Part shown: positions 20,094-29,184 of the stretch, piece after piece
Layout: each line of letters opens with the position of its first letter
Position numbering within the stretch: position 1 is the first letter of the stretch
Source of the DNA: Poseidonocella sedimentorum
GTDB lineage: Bacteria > Pseudomonadota > Alphaproteobacteria > Rhodobacterales > Rhodobacteraceae
Direction: 5' to 3'
Assembly (NCBI RefSeq): GCF_900116005.1
Contig: NZ_FOYI01000001.1
Coordinates: 248,001-312,000 of the forward strand
Length of the DNA stretch: 64,000 nt
Notes under the pieces: model-generated
Told to the model about the DNA's origin: nothing
Databases searched by the model: none
What the model saw: only the letters and a program-made list of their open reading frames with translations
Program-made: the position numbers and the translations under genes

Positions 20094-22133
20094 TTGCCCA
20101 TCGCCGGTGGCATCAGACCCCTGCTCCTGCGGCAACGCGGGCACCTCTTTCCCTGGGTGCCGGTGTGCCTCGCGCTTGGGATCGGCCTCTATTTCTCTTT
20201 GAAATCCGAACCGGACGTGGCTCTGCTCTGGGCCGCGGGCGTCCTGGCGGCGGCGCTGATCCTCGCCGCGCCGCGCCTTCTGGGCCTCTATGCGCCGCTC
20301 GCGATCGGTGCGGGGCTGGTGCTGGCGGGGCTCGCGCTCGGGGGGCTGCGCGCGCATTCGGTGGCCGAACCGGTGCTGGGCTTTCGCTACTACGGACCGA
20401 TCGAGGGGCGCATCGTCGGCATCGACCGCTCCGCCAGCGACGCGCTCCGCCTCACGCTTGATCAGGTCGTCTTGCGCCGGATGGATCCCGCCCGCATCCC
20501 GGCGCGCGTTCGCATTTCGCTGCACGGGGAACAGGGGTTCGTCGACCCGGTTCCGGGGCTGCGCATCATCGCGACGGGCCATCTGTCCGGGCCGAACGGG
20601 CCGGCCGAACCCGGCGGTTTCGATTTCCGCCGCCACGCCTGGTTTCAGGAGCTCGGCGCCGTGGGCTACACCCGCGTGCCGGTCCTGACGCTGGAGCCGC
20701 CCGCGCGCGGCGCGGCAGACCTCTGGGTCTTTCGTCTGCGCATGGCGCTTGCCCGCTACGTTCGCGCCGCACTGCCGGGGGAGACCGGCGCCGTCGCCGC
20801 CGCGATCACCACCGGGGACCGCTCCGAAATCGGCCAGCAGACGCTGGAACACCTCCGCCAGAGCAACCTCGCGCACCTCCTCGCGATCTCGGGGCTGCAC
20901 ATGGGCCTGCTCGCGGGCTTCGTCTTCGGCGCGTTGCGGCTCATCCTCGCCACGATCCCGCGCATCGCGCTGAACTGGCCGGTCAAGAAGTGTGCCGCCG
21001 TGGGCGCGCTCCTCGCCGCCACGATCTATCTCGCGCTTTCGGGCGGAAGCCTCGCGACGCAGCGCGCCTATGTCATGGTCGCCGTGGCGCTGGTCGCCAT
21101 GCTCGTCGGGCGGCGCGCGCTCAGCCTGCGTGCCGTGGCCATCGCCGCGATCATCGTCCTGGTCCTGCGCCCCGAATCCCTCCTGAGCCCCGGGTTCCAG
21201 ATGTCCTTCGCCGCCACCACTGCGCTCATCGCCGTCTTCGCCGAGCTGCGCAGCGCGCCGCGTCTGGGGCCCAAATGGCTGCGCGCAATCGGCACGCTCA
21301 TGATGTCGTCTGCCGTGGCGGGGCTCGCCACCGCGCCCTTCGGTGCCGCCCATTTCAACCAGACCTCACATTACGGCCTCATCGCCAATCTCGTCAGCGT
21401 GCCGGTGATGGGGATCCTGATCATGCCGATGGCGGTGCTTGCGCTCTTTCTCTGGCCTCTCGGACTCGATCCGCTCGCCTTCGCCGCGATGAAACTCGGA
21501 CTCGACTGGATCCTGCGCGTCGCAGAGACGGTCTCCGGCCTGCCCGGCGCGGTGGGCCAGATCGTGGCGCCGGCGGGCTATGCCTTGCCGGTGCTGAGCG
21601 TCGGTGTGCTCTTCGTGATCCTCTGGCAAGGGCGGGCGCGCTGGATCGGCGTCGCGCCGGTGCTCGCGGTGCTCGCGCTCTGGGGGCATCCGGGCCGCCC
21701 GCCGGTGCTGGTGGCGGAGACGGGCGCTCTGGTCGGGGTGCTCGGCCCCGAGGGGCGTGTGCTCAGCCGCGAGAAGGGAAGTGGGTTCATCGCAGGAATC
21801 TGGCTGGAAAACGACGGCGACGGCAGCGAACAGGCCACGGCGGCGGCGCGCGCGATACCGGAACTGGCGCAGGGTTTCACCATACGCCACGTCCACGCCA
21901 AGCGCGAGGTGGCGGCGCTCACCCGTTGCGATGTGGATGTGTTGGTGCTCACCCATCCCGCGCCCGAGGCGCTCAATCCACAAGACTGCCTCATCCTCGA
22001 TCCGCCCCGGCTCTCCCGGCTCGGCGCGGTGGCGCTCTATCCAGATGAGGCGGGGGTGCGGATCATCACCGCGGCCGAGCGATCCGGCGCGCGGCTCTGG
22101 AATACCCCGGCCTCGAAACGCCGGGGTTCCTGA
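20094..22133 (+). CDS. comEC: ComEC/Rec2 family DNA-uptake channel protein
   Basis: Polytopic membrane protein of the competence family that forms the inner-membrane channel for incoming single-stranded DNA. The 679 residues include an N-terminal pair of helices, an OB-fold domain (about 75-190), then the Competence domain with AVAAAITTGDRSEI and HLLAISGLHMGLLAGFVFG. The C-terminal metallo-beta-lactamase-like nuclease domain seen in longer ComEC proteins is missing or replaced by a short tail, as is common in alphaproteobacteria. The likely start is TTG with GGAGG nine bases upstream. It converges with lexA, the stops being four bases apart. Confidence 0.9.
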   Translation: MPIAGGIRPLLLRQRGHLFPWVPVCLALGIGLYFSLKSEPDVALLWAAGVLAAALILAAPRLLGLYAPLAIGAGLVLAGLALGGLRAHSVAEPVLGFRYYGPIEGRIVGIDRSASDALRLTLDQVVLRRMDPARIPARVRISLHGEQGFVDPVPGLRIIATGHLSGPNGPAEPGGFDFRRHAWFQELGAVGYTRVPVLTLEPPARGAADLWVFRLRMALARYVRAALPGETGAVAAAITTGDRSEIGQQTLEHLRQSNLAHLLAISGLHMGLLAGFVFGALRLILATIPRIALNWPVKKCAAVGALLAATIYLALSGGSLATQRAYVMVAVALVAMLVGRRALSLRAVAIAAIIVLVLRPESLLSPGFQMSFAATTALIAVFAELRSAPRLGPKWLRAIGTLMMSSAVAGLATAPFGAAHFNQTSHYGLIANLVSVPVMGILIMPMAVLALFLWPLGLDPLAFAAMKLGLDWILRVAETVSGLPGAVGQIVAPAGYALPVLSVGVLFVILWQGRARWIGVAPVLAVLALWGHPGRPPVLVAETGALVGVLGPEGRVLSREKGSGFIAGIWLENDGDGSEQATAAARAIPELAQGFTIRHVHAKREVAALTRCDVDVLVLTHPAPEALNPQDCLILDPPRLSRLGAVALYPDEAGVRIITAAERSGARLWNTPASKRRGS

Positions 22134-22136
22134 CCT

Positions 22137-22829
22137 TCAGTAGCTGCGGATCAATCCCACGAGCCGGCCCTGCACGGCGACCTGATCATCGCGCAGCATC
22201 CGCGTTTCATAAGCCGGGTTTGCCGCCTCAAGTGCGATCCGGCCCTCCCGGCGGCGGAAGGTCTTCAGCGTGGCCTCCGCATCCTCGACCAGCGCCACGA
22301 CGATATCCCCGTCCTGCGCGGTATCGGTCTGGCGCAGCACAACGATATCGCCTTCGTGAATCCCGGCGCCAACCATGGAATCGCCTTTGACTTCAAGCGC
22401 ATAGTGATCACCGCCGCTGGAGAGCATCGCATCGGGGACGGGCATATGCCGCGCCACTTCGGAGATCGCCGCAATCGGCACACCGGCCGCGATCCGCCCC
22501 ATGACGGGAAGCTCCGTCGCCCCCGCGCTCGGGCGCGGCGCGCCTCGGCCTTCCGCAGCGGTCAGGCGGCGGCTCGCGCCTCCGGTTCCGCGCGGCCTAG
22601 CGCCATCCTGCATCGCCTCCGGCAGGCGGACGATCTCGATCGCGCGCGCCCGGTGCGCCAGTCGCCGGATGAAGCCCCGTTCTTCCAGCGCGGTGATGAG
22701 CCGGTGAATCCCCGACTTGGAGCGCAGATCGAGCGCCTCCTTCATCTCGTCAAAACTCGGCGGTACCCCGTCCCGCTGCAATCGTGCGTGGATGAAATTC
22801 AGCAAATCGCGTTGCTTGGCTGTCAGCAT
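22137..22829 (-). CDS. lexA: SOS repressor LexA
   Basis: Represses DNA-damage genes and is inactivated by RecA-stimulated self-cleavage. The 230 residues hold the N-terminal winged helix ([13 protein letters not shown] ... [16 protein letters not shown]), an Ala115-Gly116 cleavage site in RIAAGVPIA, catalytic Ser151 in GDSMVGAG and Lys189 in EATLKTF. The linker is longer than in E. coli, as is normal for alphaproteobacteria. An SOS box 45 bases upstream of the ATG indicates autoregulation. Confidence 0.97.
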   Translation of the reverse strand: MLTAKQRDLLNFIHARLQRDGVPPSFDEMKEALDLRSKSGIHRLITALEERGFIRRLAHRARAIEIVRLPEAMQDGARPRGTGGASRRLTAAEGRGAPRPSAGATELPVMGRIAAGVPIAAISEVARHMPVPDAMLSSGGDHYALEVKGDSMVGAGIHEGDIVVLRQTDTAQDGDIVVALVEDAEATLKTFRRREGRIALEAANPAYETRMLRDDQVAVQGRLVGLIRSY

Positions 22830-22873
22830 CAGTCTGCTCCTTTGCCCCTTTTTTCCAAAGGTTCCTGGGGTTT

Positions 22874-22888
22874 GTTCTATAGATGTTC
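22874..22888. promoter_or_regulatory. Alphaproteobacterial SOS box upstream of lexA
   Basis: GTTC-TATAGAT-GTTC matches the GTTC-N7-GTTC LexA operator of alphaproteobacteria exactly. A further GTTC at 22861 is spaced nine bases from the first half and is not a second site. It serves lexA and lies 110 bases before the divergent protease gene. Confidence 0.9.
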
Positions 22889-22997
22889 CTGTTTTGTGTC
22901 AACTTGCATGAGCTTTGTTCTTGCCTTTTGCCGATCTGCTGGGCTCACTTCACCCATGCATCTTGCGGGTGGGGTGCGGGGTGCGAAGGTAGTGTGC

Positions 22998-25442
22998 GTG
23001 ATCTGGTCGGTGTTCAGGGCTTTGGGTTTGGCGTTGGCGCTCTGCGCGGCGGGCTCCGGCGCCGCGGTGGCACAGGGCAATCCGGCGTCCCTGGCCGCGT
23101 TCGGGCTGAGCACCGGTGCGTCCGAGGCTGAGATACTTCGGGCGCTGGTCGCGGCTTTTCGCGCCGATCCGGGCAGTTACGGCGCCGCTCGCGCATTGCT
23201 CGCGCGCCAGTCGCCCGAGCTGCTGAGGGCCTATCTTCGGGAAATTGGTGTGCTCGTCCCGGCCTCGGGCGGGACGGCACCGGCGAATGCCGTGGTCGGC
23301 GGGGCAGCCGCACCGGGGCTTGGCGCGGGCGCAGGGCTCGGGCTCGGCCTTGTCGTGGCCGGGGCCGCGCTTGCTCTGGCGGGCGGCGGCGAGGAGGGGG
23401 ACGAGCAGGACGACGCGGCGCGCGTGACCATCCCGGGCTCGCCGGTCACGGTCTTCGATTTCACCGTCCTGACCGGGGACGCCACGAGTTTCCGCACCAG
23501 CGAATACGCCCGCAGCACCGGCCTCGACGCGGTCGGCGCGGCTGAGCGCTACGCCGCTGGAGGGCAGGGTCAGGGGGTCACCATCGCGATCCTCGACACC
23601 GGAATCGACCTCGCTCACAGCGAATTTGACGGCAAGATCGACCTTTCGAACAGCTACAGCTACTACGGCCAGAGCGACGCCATCGCCGATGAAGACGGGC
23701 ACGGGACAGCCGTCGCCGGCGTCGCCGCTGCGGCACGCAACGGATCGGGCACTCAAGGCATCGCCTTCGGCTCGCAAATCGTCGTCTTCAGGGGCGTCCC
23801 GGGCGAGGAAGAGACCCGCGATCCGACTTCGCCCACCGTCTTCGCCGATGCCTTGCTCCGCTCCGTGGGCGCGGGGGCGGCGGTTATGAACAACAGCTGG
23901 TCCTACGTCGACAGCGGCGGGCGCGCCCGCACCGTGGCCGATTTCTCTTCCGCGCGCGAGGTCCGCGATTTCCTCGGCAGCAGCGCGATCGACGCGCTCG
24001 ACATCGCCGTCGCCAACGATCTCGCCATCGTTTTCGCCGCCAGCAACGACAGCGAAGCCGAGGTGAGCATCACCGCGGGGCTCCCGCTCTTCTTTCCGCG
24101 CTATGACGGCTACATCATCGCCGCCGTGGCCACCGATACCGCGGGCCAGATCGCGGGCTTTTCCAACCGTTGCGGTCAGGCGATGGACTTCTGCCTCGCC
24201 GCGCCCGGCATCAGCATCCGCACCACCGCGCTGAATGGCACGACCCTGACCGCAAGCGGCACCTCTTTCGCCGCGCCGTTGGTTTCCGGCGCGGTTGCGC
24301 TCCTCAAGAGCCAGAGCCCCGAGCTCACCACCCCGGAAATCTCACAGATCCTCTTCGACACGGCGCAGGATCTCGGGGCGCCGGGGGTGGATGCGATCTA
24401 CGGACAGGGGATGCTGGACGTGGGCGCCGCACTCCTGCCGCAGGGGCAGCTCATGGTCTATGAGGGCGAGGATGTCGCGGGGCCGGCCACGGCGCTGGCG
24501 GAGACCGGGATCATTGCCAGCGCGCCGCTGGCCGCCGCGATTGGCCAGGCCCTGGACGGTCAGGCGCTCATGGTGGGCGACGCCTATGACCGGGGCTATG
24601 CGATCGACGCGGGCGCGATCGTGACCGCCGCCGCTGCGCCGCTGCCTGACCTCGGGGCGCCGGATCAGGGGGGCGAGGCAGTCCAGTTTGGCGTGACCCG
24701 CGCGCGCGGCGCGCGCGATTACCTCTCGCCGCTCGATTGGGTGGAGGCCGATCTGCGGGCGTTCTCGCACGTGGCGCTCGGGCACGGGCTGCGGCTGAGC
24801 ACGGAGATGACCACCGCGTCGACCGCGGCACGCAACGGCGCGGCGCGGCTGGGTCTGCAGTGGCAGGGCAAGGGGGAGAGCCGACTGCGTCTCGGCCTTG
24901 GTCGGATTGACGAGCGGGGCGAGGTGCTGGGCAGCGCGTTTTTCGGCGCGGCGGGGCAGGGCGGCGCAGCGCGCACGCGGTTCATCGAGCTCGGCGGACG
25001 AATCGGCCTGCCCGCACGCGGGTTCCTTGATGTGACGGCCATCCAGAGCGTGACCGAGTTTTCGCAAGACGGGCTCGTGACCGGCGGGGAGGGGCTGCGT
25101 GGCCGCGCGGGCCGGGTGGCGCTTGGCGCGCGTGGGGCCCTTGGCCTACCCGGGACGGTGGTCGCCGCGCTTTCCAGCCCATTGCAGATCACGTCCGGCC
25201 GGCTTGATCTCTCGCTGCCCCAGGCGCGGCCCGCGGCGGTGGGCGCGATGCGCAGCACCGGCGTGATCCGGCGCGAGATGAGCGTCGAGGTCGAGGAGGC
25301 CGCGCGGCCCATCGACCTCACGCTCAGCTATCAGGGCGGGCTCGGCCTGCCGCAAGGGCGGGTGGCGCTCATGGGCGGGCTGCGCTTCGAGCCATCGGGC
25401 CGAACGCCATTCCTTGGGCTACAGATCTCGGGGAGATTCTAG
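22998..25442 (+). CDS. Secreted S8 subtilisin-like autotransporter protease
   Basis: An 814-residue exported serine protease. With the chosen GTG start (GAAGG eight bases upstream) it has a signal peptide ending near AAVAQ, a Gly/Ala hydrophobic stretch (GAGAGLGLGLVVAGAALALAGG), then a peptidase S8 domain. The triad is Asp200 (LDTGIDLAH), His235 (DGHGTAVAG) and Ser423 (GTSFAAPLVSG); NNSW is also present. The last 250 residues have alternating polar and hydrophobic strands and end in Phe (LGLQISGRF), typical of an outer-membrane barrel. An ATG at 22956 is an alternative start. The 3' end overlaps the LacI gene by 24 bases. The target is unknown. Confidence 0.87.
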   Translation: MIWSVFRALGLALALCAAGSGAAVAQGNPASLAAFGLSTGASEAEILRALVAAFRADPGSYGAARALLARQSPELLRAYLREIGVLVPASGGTAPANAVVGGAAAPGLGAGAGLGLGLVVAGAALALAGGGEEGDEQDDAARVTIPGSPVTVFDFTVLTGDATSFRTSEYARSTGLDAVGAAERYAAGGQGQGVTIAILDTGIDLAHSEFDGKIDLSNSYSYYGQSDAIADEDGHGTAVAGVAAAARNGSGTQGIAFGSQIVVFRGVPGEEETRDPTSPTVFADALLRSVGAGAAVMNNSWSYVDSGGRARTVADFSSAREVRDFLGSSAIDALDIAVANDLAIVFAASNDSEAEVSITAGLPLFFPRYDGYIIAAVATDTAGQIAGFSNRCGQAMDFCLAAPGISIRTTALNGTTLTASGTSFAAPLVSGAVALLKSQSPELTTPEISQILFDTAQDLGAPGVDAIYGQGMLDVGAALLPQGQLMVYEGEDVAGPATALAETGIIASAPLAAAIGQALDGQALMVGDAYDRGYAIDAGAIVTAAAAPLPDLGAPDQGGEAVQFGVTRARGARDYLSPLDWVEADLRAFSHVALGHGLRLSTEMTTASTAARNGAARLGLQWQGKGESRLRLGLGRIDERGEVLGSAFFGAAGQGGAARTRFIELGGRIGLPARGFLDVTAIQSVTEFSQDGLVTGGEGLRGRAGRVALGARGALGLPGTVVAALSSPLQITSGRLDLSLPQARPAAVGAMRSTGVIRREMSVEVEEAARPIDLTLSYQGGLGLPQGRVALMGGLRFEPSGRTPFLGLQISGRF

Positions 25443-26465
25443 GGTCGGGCAGGGCCCTGTACTGCCACGCACGACCAACTCGACCGGCAGGACCGTCTCC
25501 AGCATCCCGCCGGGCGCCTCGCCGCCGATCAGCGCGATGAGCCGTCTTGCGGCAATCGCGCCGGCCTCGGCCTGCCGGATCGAGATAGTGGTCAGCGCCG
25601 GTTCGATCCGGTCAAGAAACGGCATGTTGTTGAACCCGGTGACAGAGACCTCGGCGGGACAAGGAACCCCGCGCGCGCGAAGCACCGAGAGCGCGCCGAG
25701 CGCGAGCCGGTCATTGGCGCAGACCATCGCGGTGAAGGGCGGGGCGGTGTCGAGCAGATGCTCGGCGGCACGCGCGCCCTCGTCCTCGTCGAAACGCTGC
25801 GCTTCGCTGATGAGTCGGGGGTCGGCGGGCAGGTCCAGCGCGCGGATGGCGCGGCGAAAGGCTTCGGCGCGCAGCTGCCCGGTGGAGAGGTTTTGCGGGC
25901 CGGCGACATGGGCGATGCGGCGGTGGCCAAGCCCGTGGAGATGCGCGACGGCCAAGCGAATTCCAGCGTCTTCATCATTGATTACAAAGGGAATTTCCGC
26001 GCCCTCAATGCGCCGGTTGAGCGTGACCACGGGCATGCCCGCCTCGGCGGCGCGGGCGATTGTCGGATCCTGCCGCAGGGCCGCGGCGTGGATGATCCCG
26101 TCGACCCCGCGGTCACGCAACACCTCGACCAGTCGGGCCTCGCGCTCGGGCTCGCTGTCGGTGTTTACCAAGATCGAGGCATAGCCGAGCGGCTCCAATA
26201 CGCTCTCGATCCCGCGCACGATGGGCGGAAAAAGCGCGTTGGTGATGTCGGGGATCATGACGCCGACGGTCATGGAGCGGTTGGTGCGCAAACCCGCTGC
26301 GAGCCGATTGGGCCGATAGCCCAGAGCACTGGCGGCGTCGGTGATCTGTTTGCGCATCCCGTCCGAGATCGTGGTCGATTTCGCCGGGTCAAGCGCGCGC
26401 GACACGGTCGATACATGAACGCCGGTATGGCGCGCGATATCCTTGAGTGTGACCCGATGCTTCAT
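25419..26465 (-). CDS. LacI family transcriptional regulator
   Basis: A 348-residue LacI/GalR-type repressor. The N-terminal helix-turn-helix is VTLKDIARHTGVHVSTVSRAL (residues 5-25), followed by the hinge helix (YRPNRLAAGLRTNRS) and a type 1 periplasmic-binding-like effector domain up to about residue 335. It is divergent from the catabolic operon starting at 26724, and three LacI-like palindromes lie in the 258-base gap, so it most likely controls both itself and that operon. The effector is unknown. The 3' end overlaps the protease gene tail by 24 bases in the opposite orientation. Confidence 0.93.
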   Translation of the reverse strand: MKHRVTLKDIARHTGVHVSTVSRALDPAKSTTISDGMRKQITDAASALGYRPNRLAAGLRTNRSMTVGVMIPDITNALFPPIVRGIESVLEPLGYASILVNTDSEPEREARLVEVLRDRGVDGIIHAAALRQDPTIARAAEAGMPVVTLNRRIEGAEIPFVINDEDAGIRLAVAHLHGLGHRRIAHVAGPQNLSTGQLRAEAFRRAIRALDLPADPRLISEAQRFDEDEGARAAEHLLDTAPPFTAMVCANDRLALGALSVLRARGVPCPAEVSVTGFNNMPFLDRIEPALTTISIRQAEAGAIAARRLIALIGGEAPGGMLETVLPVELVVRGSTGPCPTLESPRDL

Positions 26466-26514
26466 GTCCTGCCCTCATGTCCAAACCTGAAAATAAGGCG
26501 GAAAATCTGATTTC

Positions 26515-26593
26515 GCAATCGTTTGCAGAAACCTGTTGACAGAATCGCGAAAGGCGCAATGCTTTTACGCAATCGATTGCTGCAAACGTTTGC
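26515..26593. promoter_or_regulatory. LacI-type operator cluster with embedded promoter
   Basis: Three 12-bp LacI-type sites centred on CG are seen: GCAATCGTTTGC at 26515-26526, GCAATCGATTGC at 26569-26580 (perfect palindrome) and GCAAACGTTTGC at 26582-26593 (perfect palindrome). The first is a hybrid that joins one half of each of the others. A plus-strand -35 candidate, TTGACA at 26536-26541, lies between them with a weak -10 about 17 bases on. The geometry suggests repression of the downstream operon and autoregulation of the LacI gene, possibly by looping. Confidence 0.75.
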
Positions 26594-26723
26594 GTAGCCG
26601 GTCTGACCGGCGTTTTACCCCTCAGTGCCCCGCAGCAGTGCCAGAAATTCGCCGCCCCCCAGGGACGGCGCGCGCAAAAACACCGAAGGCCCGAAGCTGG
26701 CCGGTGGAGCAGGAGGGAGCGAG

Positions 26724-27689
26724 ATGAGCAAGCAACGGATTGGCTGGATCGGGATGGGCCGCATGGGCACGCCGATGGCCGAGCGACTGGTGCAGGCGGG
26801 TTATGACGTCAGCATCTGGAACCGGACGCGGTCCAAGGCGGAGCCGCTGGCCGCGCAGGGCGCAACGCTGGTCGACAGCCCCGCCGATCTGGGCGGCGTC
26901 GATATCCTTTTCACGATGGTCTCGACCGGCGCGGATGTGGAGCAGGTCTATTTCGGGGAAAACGGCGTGCTTTCTGGTGCGGCGAGCCCCAAGATCTTTG
27001 TCGATTGCTCGTCGATCGGGGTGGACCAGTCCGCGGAGATCCGGGGCCGTCTGGCCGAGCGCGGCGCGGGCTTCCTCGCGGCGCCCGTGTCGGGCAACGG
27101 CAAATGCGTCAAGGCGGGCAAGCTGAGCCAGGTGGCGAGCGGGCCGCGCGAGGTTTACGACACGGTCGAGCCGATGCTGAACACCATCGCGGGGCGCGGC
27201 GCGTCCTACGTGGGCGAGGGGGAGCTGGCGCGGTTTTGCAAGATCGCCCACAACGTTTTCCTCGGGGTCGTGACCCAGAACCTCGCCGAAATCACCGTGC
27301 TGGCCGAGAAGGCGGGCGTGCCGCGCTCGGCCTTCCTTGAGTGGATGAACAACTCGGTCATGGGCTCGATCTTCACGCGCTACAAGACCAACGCCTTCGT
27401 CAACCTCGACTGGACGACGACCTTCACGCCCGCGCTTCTGCGCAAGGACATGGACCTCGGGCTCGCCTCGGCGCGCGAGATGGGCGTGCCCATGCCGGTG
27501 ACGGCGGCGACGCGCGAGGCGCTGCAAGCGCATTTCGGCGCGGCGCGGCTTCAGGATGATCCCGATGCCTACCTGCAGGAGGATTTCGCCGCGATCCTCG
27601 AGACCGTGGCGCTCGGCGCGGGGCTCGATCTGGAGAGCGAGAACACGCCGGTGCCGACCGGGCTTGAGTTGTCCGTCGCGGCGCAGTGA
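26724..27689 (+). CDS. NAD(P)-dependent beta-hydroxyacid dehydrogenase
   Basis: A 321-residue member of the 3-hydroxyisobutyrate dehydrogenase family. The Rossmann start is IGWIGMGRMGTPMAERL, the substrate-binding block reads APVSGNGKCVKAGKL, and the catalytic Lys lies in GELARFCKIAHN. The SGN form of the substrate loop, in place of the common SGG, marks a side branch of the family. The enzyme oxidises a 3-hydroxyacid or reduces a semialdehyde in the cytoplasm. It is the first gene of the LacI-controlled operon, with AGGAGG upstream of its ATG. The actual substrate is unknown. Confidence 0.88.
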   Translation: MSKQRIGWIGMGRMGTPMAERLVQAGYDVSIWNRTRSKAEPLAAQGATLVDSPADLGGVDILFTMVSTGADVEQVYFGENGVLSGAASPKIFVDCSSIGVDQSAEIRGRLAERGAGFLAAPVSGNGKCVKAGKLSQVASGPREVYDTVEPMLNTIAGRGASYVGEGELARFCKIAHNVFLGVVTQNLAEITVLAEKAGVPRSAFLEWMNNSVMGSIFTRYKTNAFVNLDWTTTFTPALLRKDMDLGLASAREMGVPMPVTAATREALQAHFGAARLQDDPDAYLQEDFAAILETVALGAGLDLESENTPVPTGLELSVAAQ

Positions 27690-27769
27690 GGATCTGACGC
27701 CGTCTGGAGGGGAGGCGGCGCGAGGGGAGCACGAAAGAGAGACGACGAAACCAAGGACCACGACCCGAC

Positions 27770-27791
27770 GCGGGGCCGGGACATGCCCCGC
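27770..27791 (+). other. Intercistronic hairpin before the ABC transporter
   Basis: GCGGGGC (27770-27776) pairs with GCCCCGC (27785-27791) around an eight-base loop, with no T-run. It lies in the 152-base gap between the dehydrogenase and binding-protein genes. A processing or mRNA-stabilising role is possible, raising expression of the binding protein over its neighbours. Confidence 0.45.
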
Positions 27792-27841
27792 CGCACAAAG
27801 AGCCGAAAATCGGCCAAGCGATTCCAATGGGAGGATTCCAG

Positions 27842-29116
27842 ATGCGTTACCACAAAGTGATAGTGACCACCGCGATCGGCGCGCTCATGTCGACGGCTGC
27901 GGCGGCGGATGTGCTCAAGATCGGGGCGTCGTTGCCCATCACCGGCGGCTTTTCGATCGCCGGGCAAAAACACAAGCAGGGCTATGAGCTTTGCGTCGAC
28001 ATGATCAACGAGCGGGGCGGGATTCTGGGCCGTGAGGTCGAGCTGATCGTATCGGACAACCGCTCCGATCCGGCCACCGCGATCAACCAGTACGAGCGGT
28101 TCATCAATGTCGACGGGGTCGAGGCGGTCTACGGGACGTTCTCGTCGCGGCTGACCTTTCCGGTGGCGAGCATCCTGGCCAAGAACGGTTTTGTGCATCC
28201 GATCCCGGCGGGTGGCGCGCTGCGCATCTACACCCAAGGCCACGACAACCTGTTCTATTTCCAACCCAACGCGGCAGAATACGTGGGGGCTTCGCTCAAG
28301 GGGATCATCGAGGATCTGGTGCCCGAGGGCGAGGGGCCGATGACGGCGGCGGTCGTTTCGGCCGATGACTTCTTCGCCAACGCGGTGGAGGCCGGGTTCC
28401 TCGGCCATGAGGTCACCAATCCTGCCGATGGCAGCGTGGTCGCGGATCTGGCGCCGGGCTATCTTGAGGGCAGCGGCATCGAGGTGACCTTTACCGAGAA
28501 ATGGCCAGAGGAGGGATTCAGCGACTGGCTCAACCTCGCCAATTCGATCAAGCGTTCGGGCGCGGAGCTGATCATCGGGCTCACGGCCAGCGCCGAGGAG
28601 GCGGTGCAGCTCACGCGCGCGCTCAAGACCGTGCGGGCCGAGCCCAAGATGGTCTATTTCAGCCAGGGCACCCAGGCCGAATTCCTTGAAGGCACTGGCG
28701 AGAGTTCGGACGGCGTTCTGGTTCACACCTCGTGGCATGCGGATGCGCCGTTCCAGTCGACACTCGGCGGCGAAGAGTTCTCCAATCAGGACTTCGGCGC
28801 GGCGTTTGAGGCGGCCTATGGCGCCGCGCCCGACGAGGACAGTGCGATTCCCTTCGCCGTCTGCCAGGGCATCGAACAGGCGATCGTCGGCGCGGGCTCG
28901 ACAGACAACGCGGCGATGGGCGCGTGGCTCTCGGACCGCAGCAAGGACGCGCCGGTGCGCACGATCCTGGGCCGGTTTGCCTGGGATGACGTGGGCCTGC
29001 CGGTCGACAAACCCTTCCTCATGACCCAGTGGAACGGCGGCGAATTGCAATTCGTCTACCCGACCGACGAGTTCGAGGGCGTTCAGGAAATGTCCTATCC
29101 CAAGGGCGGTTTCTGA
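27842..29116 (+). CDS. Liv-type ABC transporter substrate-binding protein
   Basis: A 424-residue periplasmic binding protein of the branched-chain amino acid/amide type (Peripla_BP_6). A signal peptide spans about residues 1-23 (ending STAAAADV), followed by the mature start LKIGASLPITGGFSIAGQ and the two-lobe fold with KQGYELCVDMINERGGILGREVEL. GGGAGGA precedes the ATG. It feeds the importer encoded by the next four genes. Family members bind amino acids, amides, urea, aromatic acids and other small organic acids, so the ligand cannot be told from sequence. Confidence 0.92.
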   Translation: MRYHKVIVTTAIGALMSTAAAADVLKIGASLPITGGFSIAGQKHKQGYELCVDMINERGGILGREVELIVSDNRSDPATAINQYERFINVDGVEAVYGTFSSRLTFPVASILAKNGFVHPIPAGGALRIYTQGHDNLFYFQPNAAEYVGASLKGIIEDLVPEGEGPMTAAVVSADDFFANAVEAGFLGHEVTNPADGSVVADLAPGYLEGSGIEVTFTEKWPEEGFSDWLNLANSIKRSGAELIIGLTASAEEAVQLTRALKTVRAEPKMVYFSQGTQAEFLEGTGESSDGVLVHTSWHADAPFQSTLGGEEFSNQDFGAAFEAAYGAAPDEDSAIPFAVCQGIEQAIVGAGSTDNAAMGAWLSDRSKDAPVRTILGRFAWDDVGLPVDKPFLMTQWNGGELQFVYPTDEFEGVQEMSYPKGGF

Positions 29117-29184
29117 TCGCATCAAAACGGCTGGTGCCGGGGGCGACCCCCGGCGCCGGCTGCGGCACGCCGGGGAGGATCGAG

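Noticed and set aside
22861-22877. A second SOS box from the GTTC at 22861
   Set aside because: Its distance to the next GTTC is nine bases, not seven, so it does not fit the LexA operator.
22356-22997. A longer protease frame starting inside lexA on the other strand
   Set aside because: The extra 214 codons overlap lexA and its SOS box and look random. A signal peptide begins only at about 22998.
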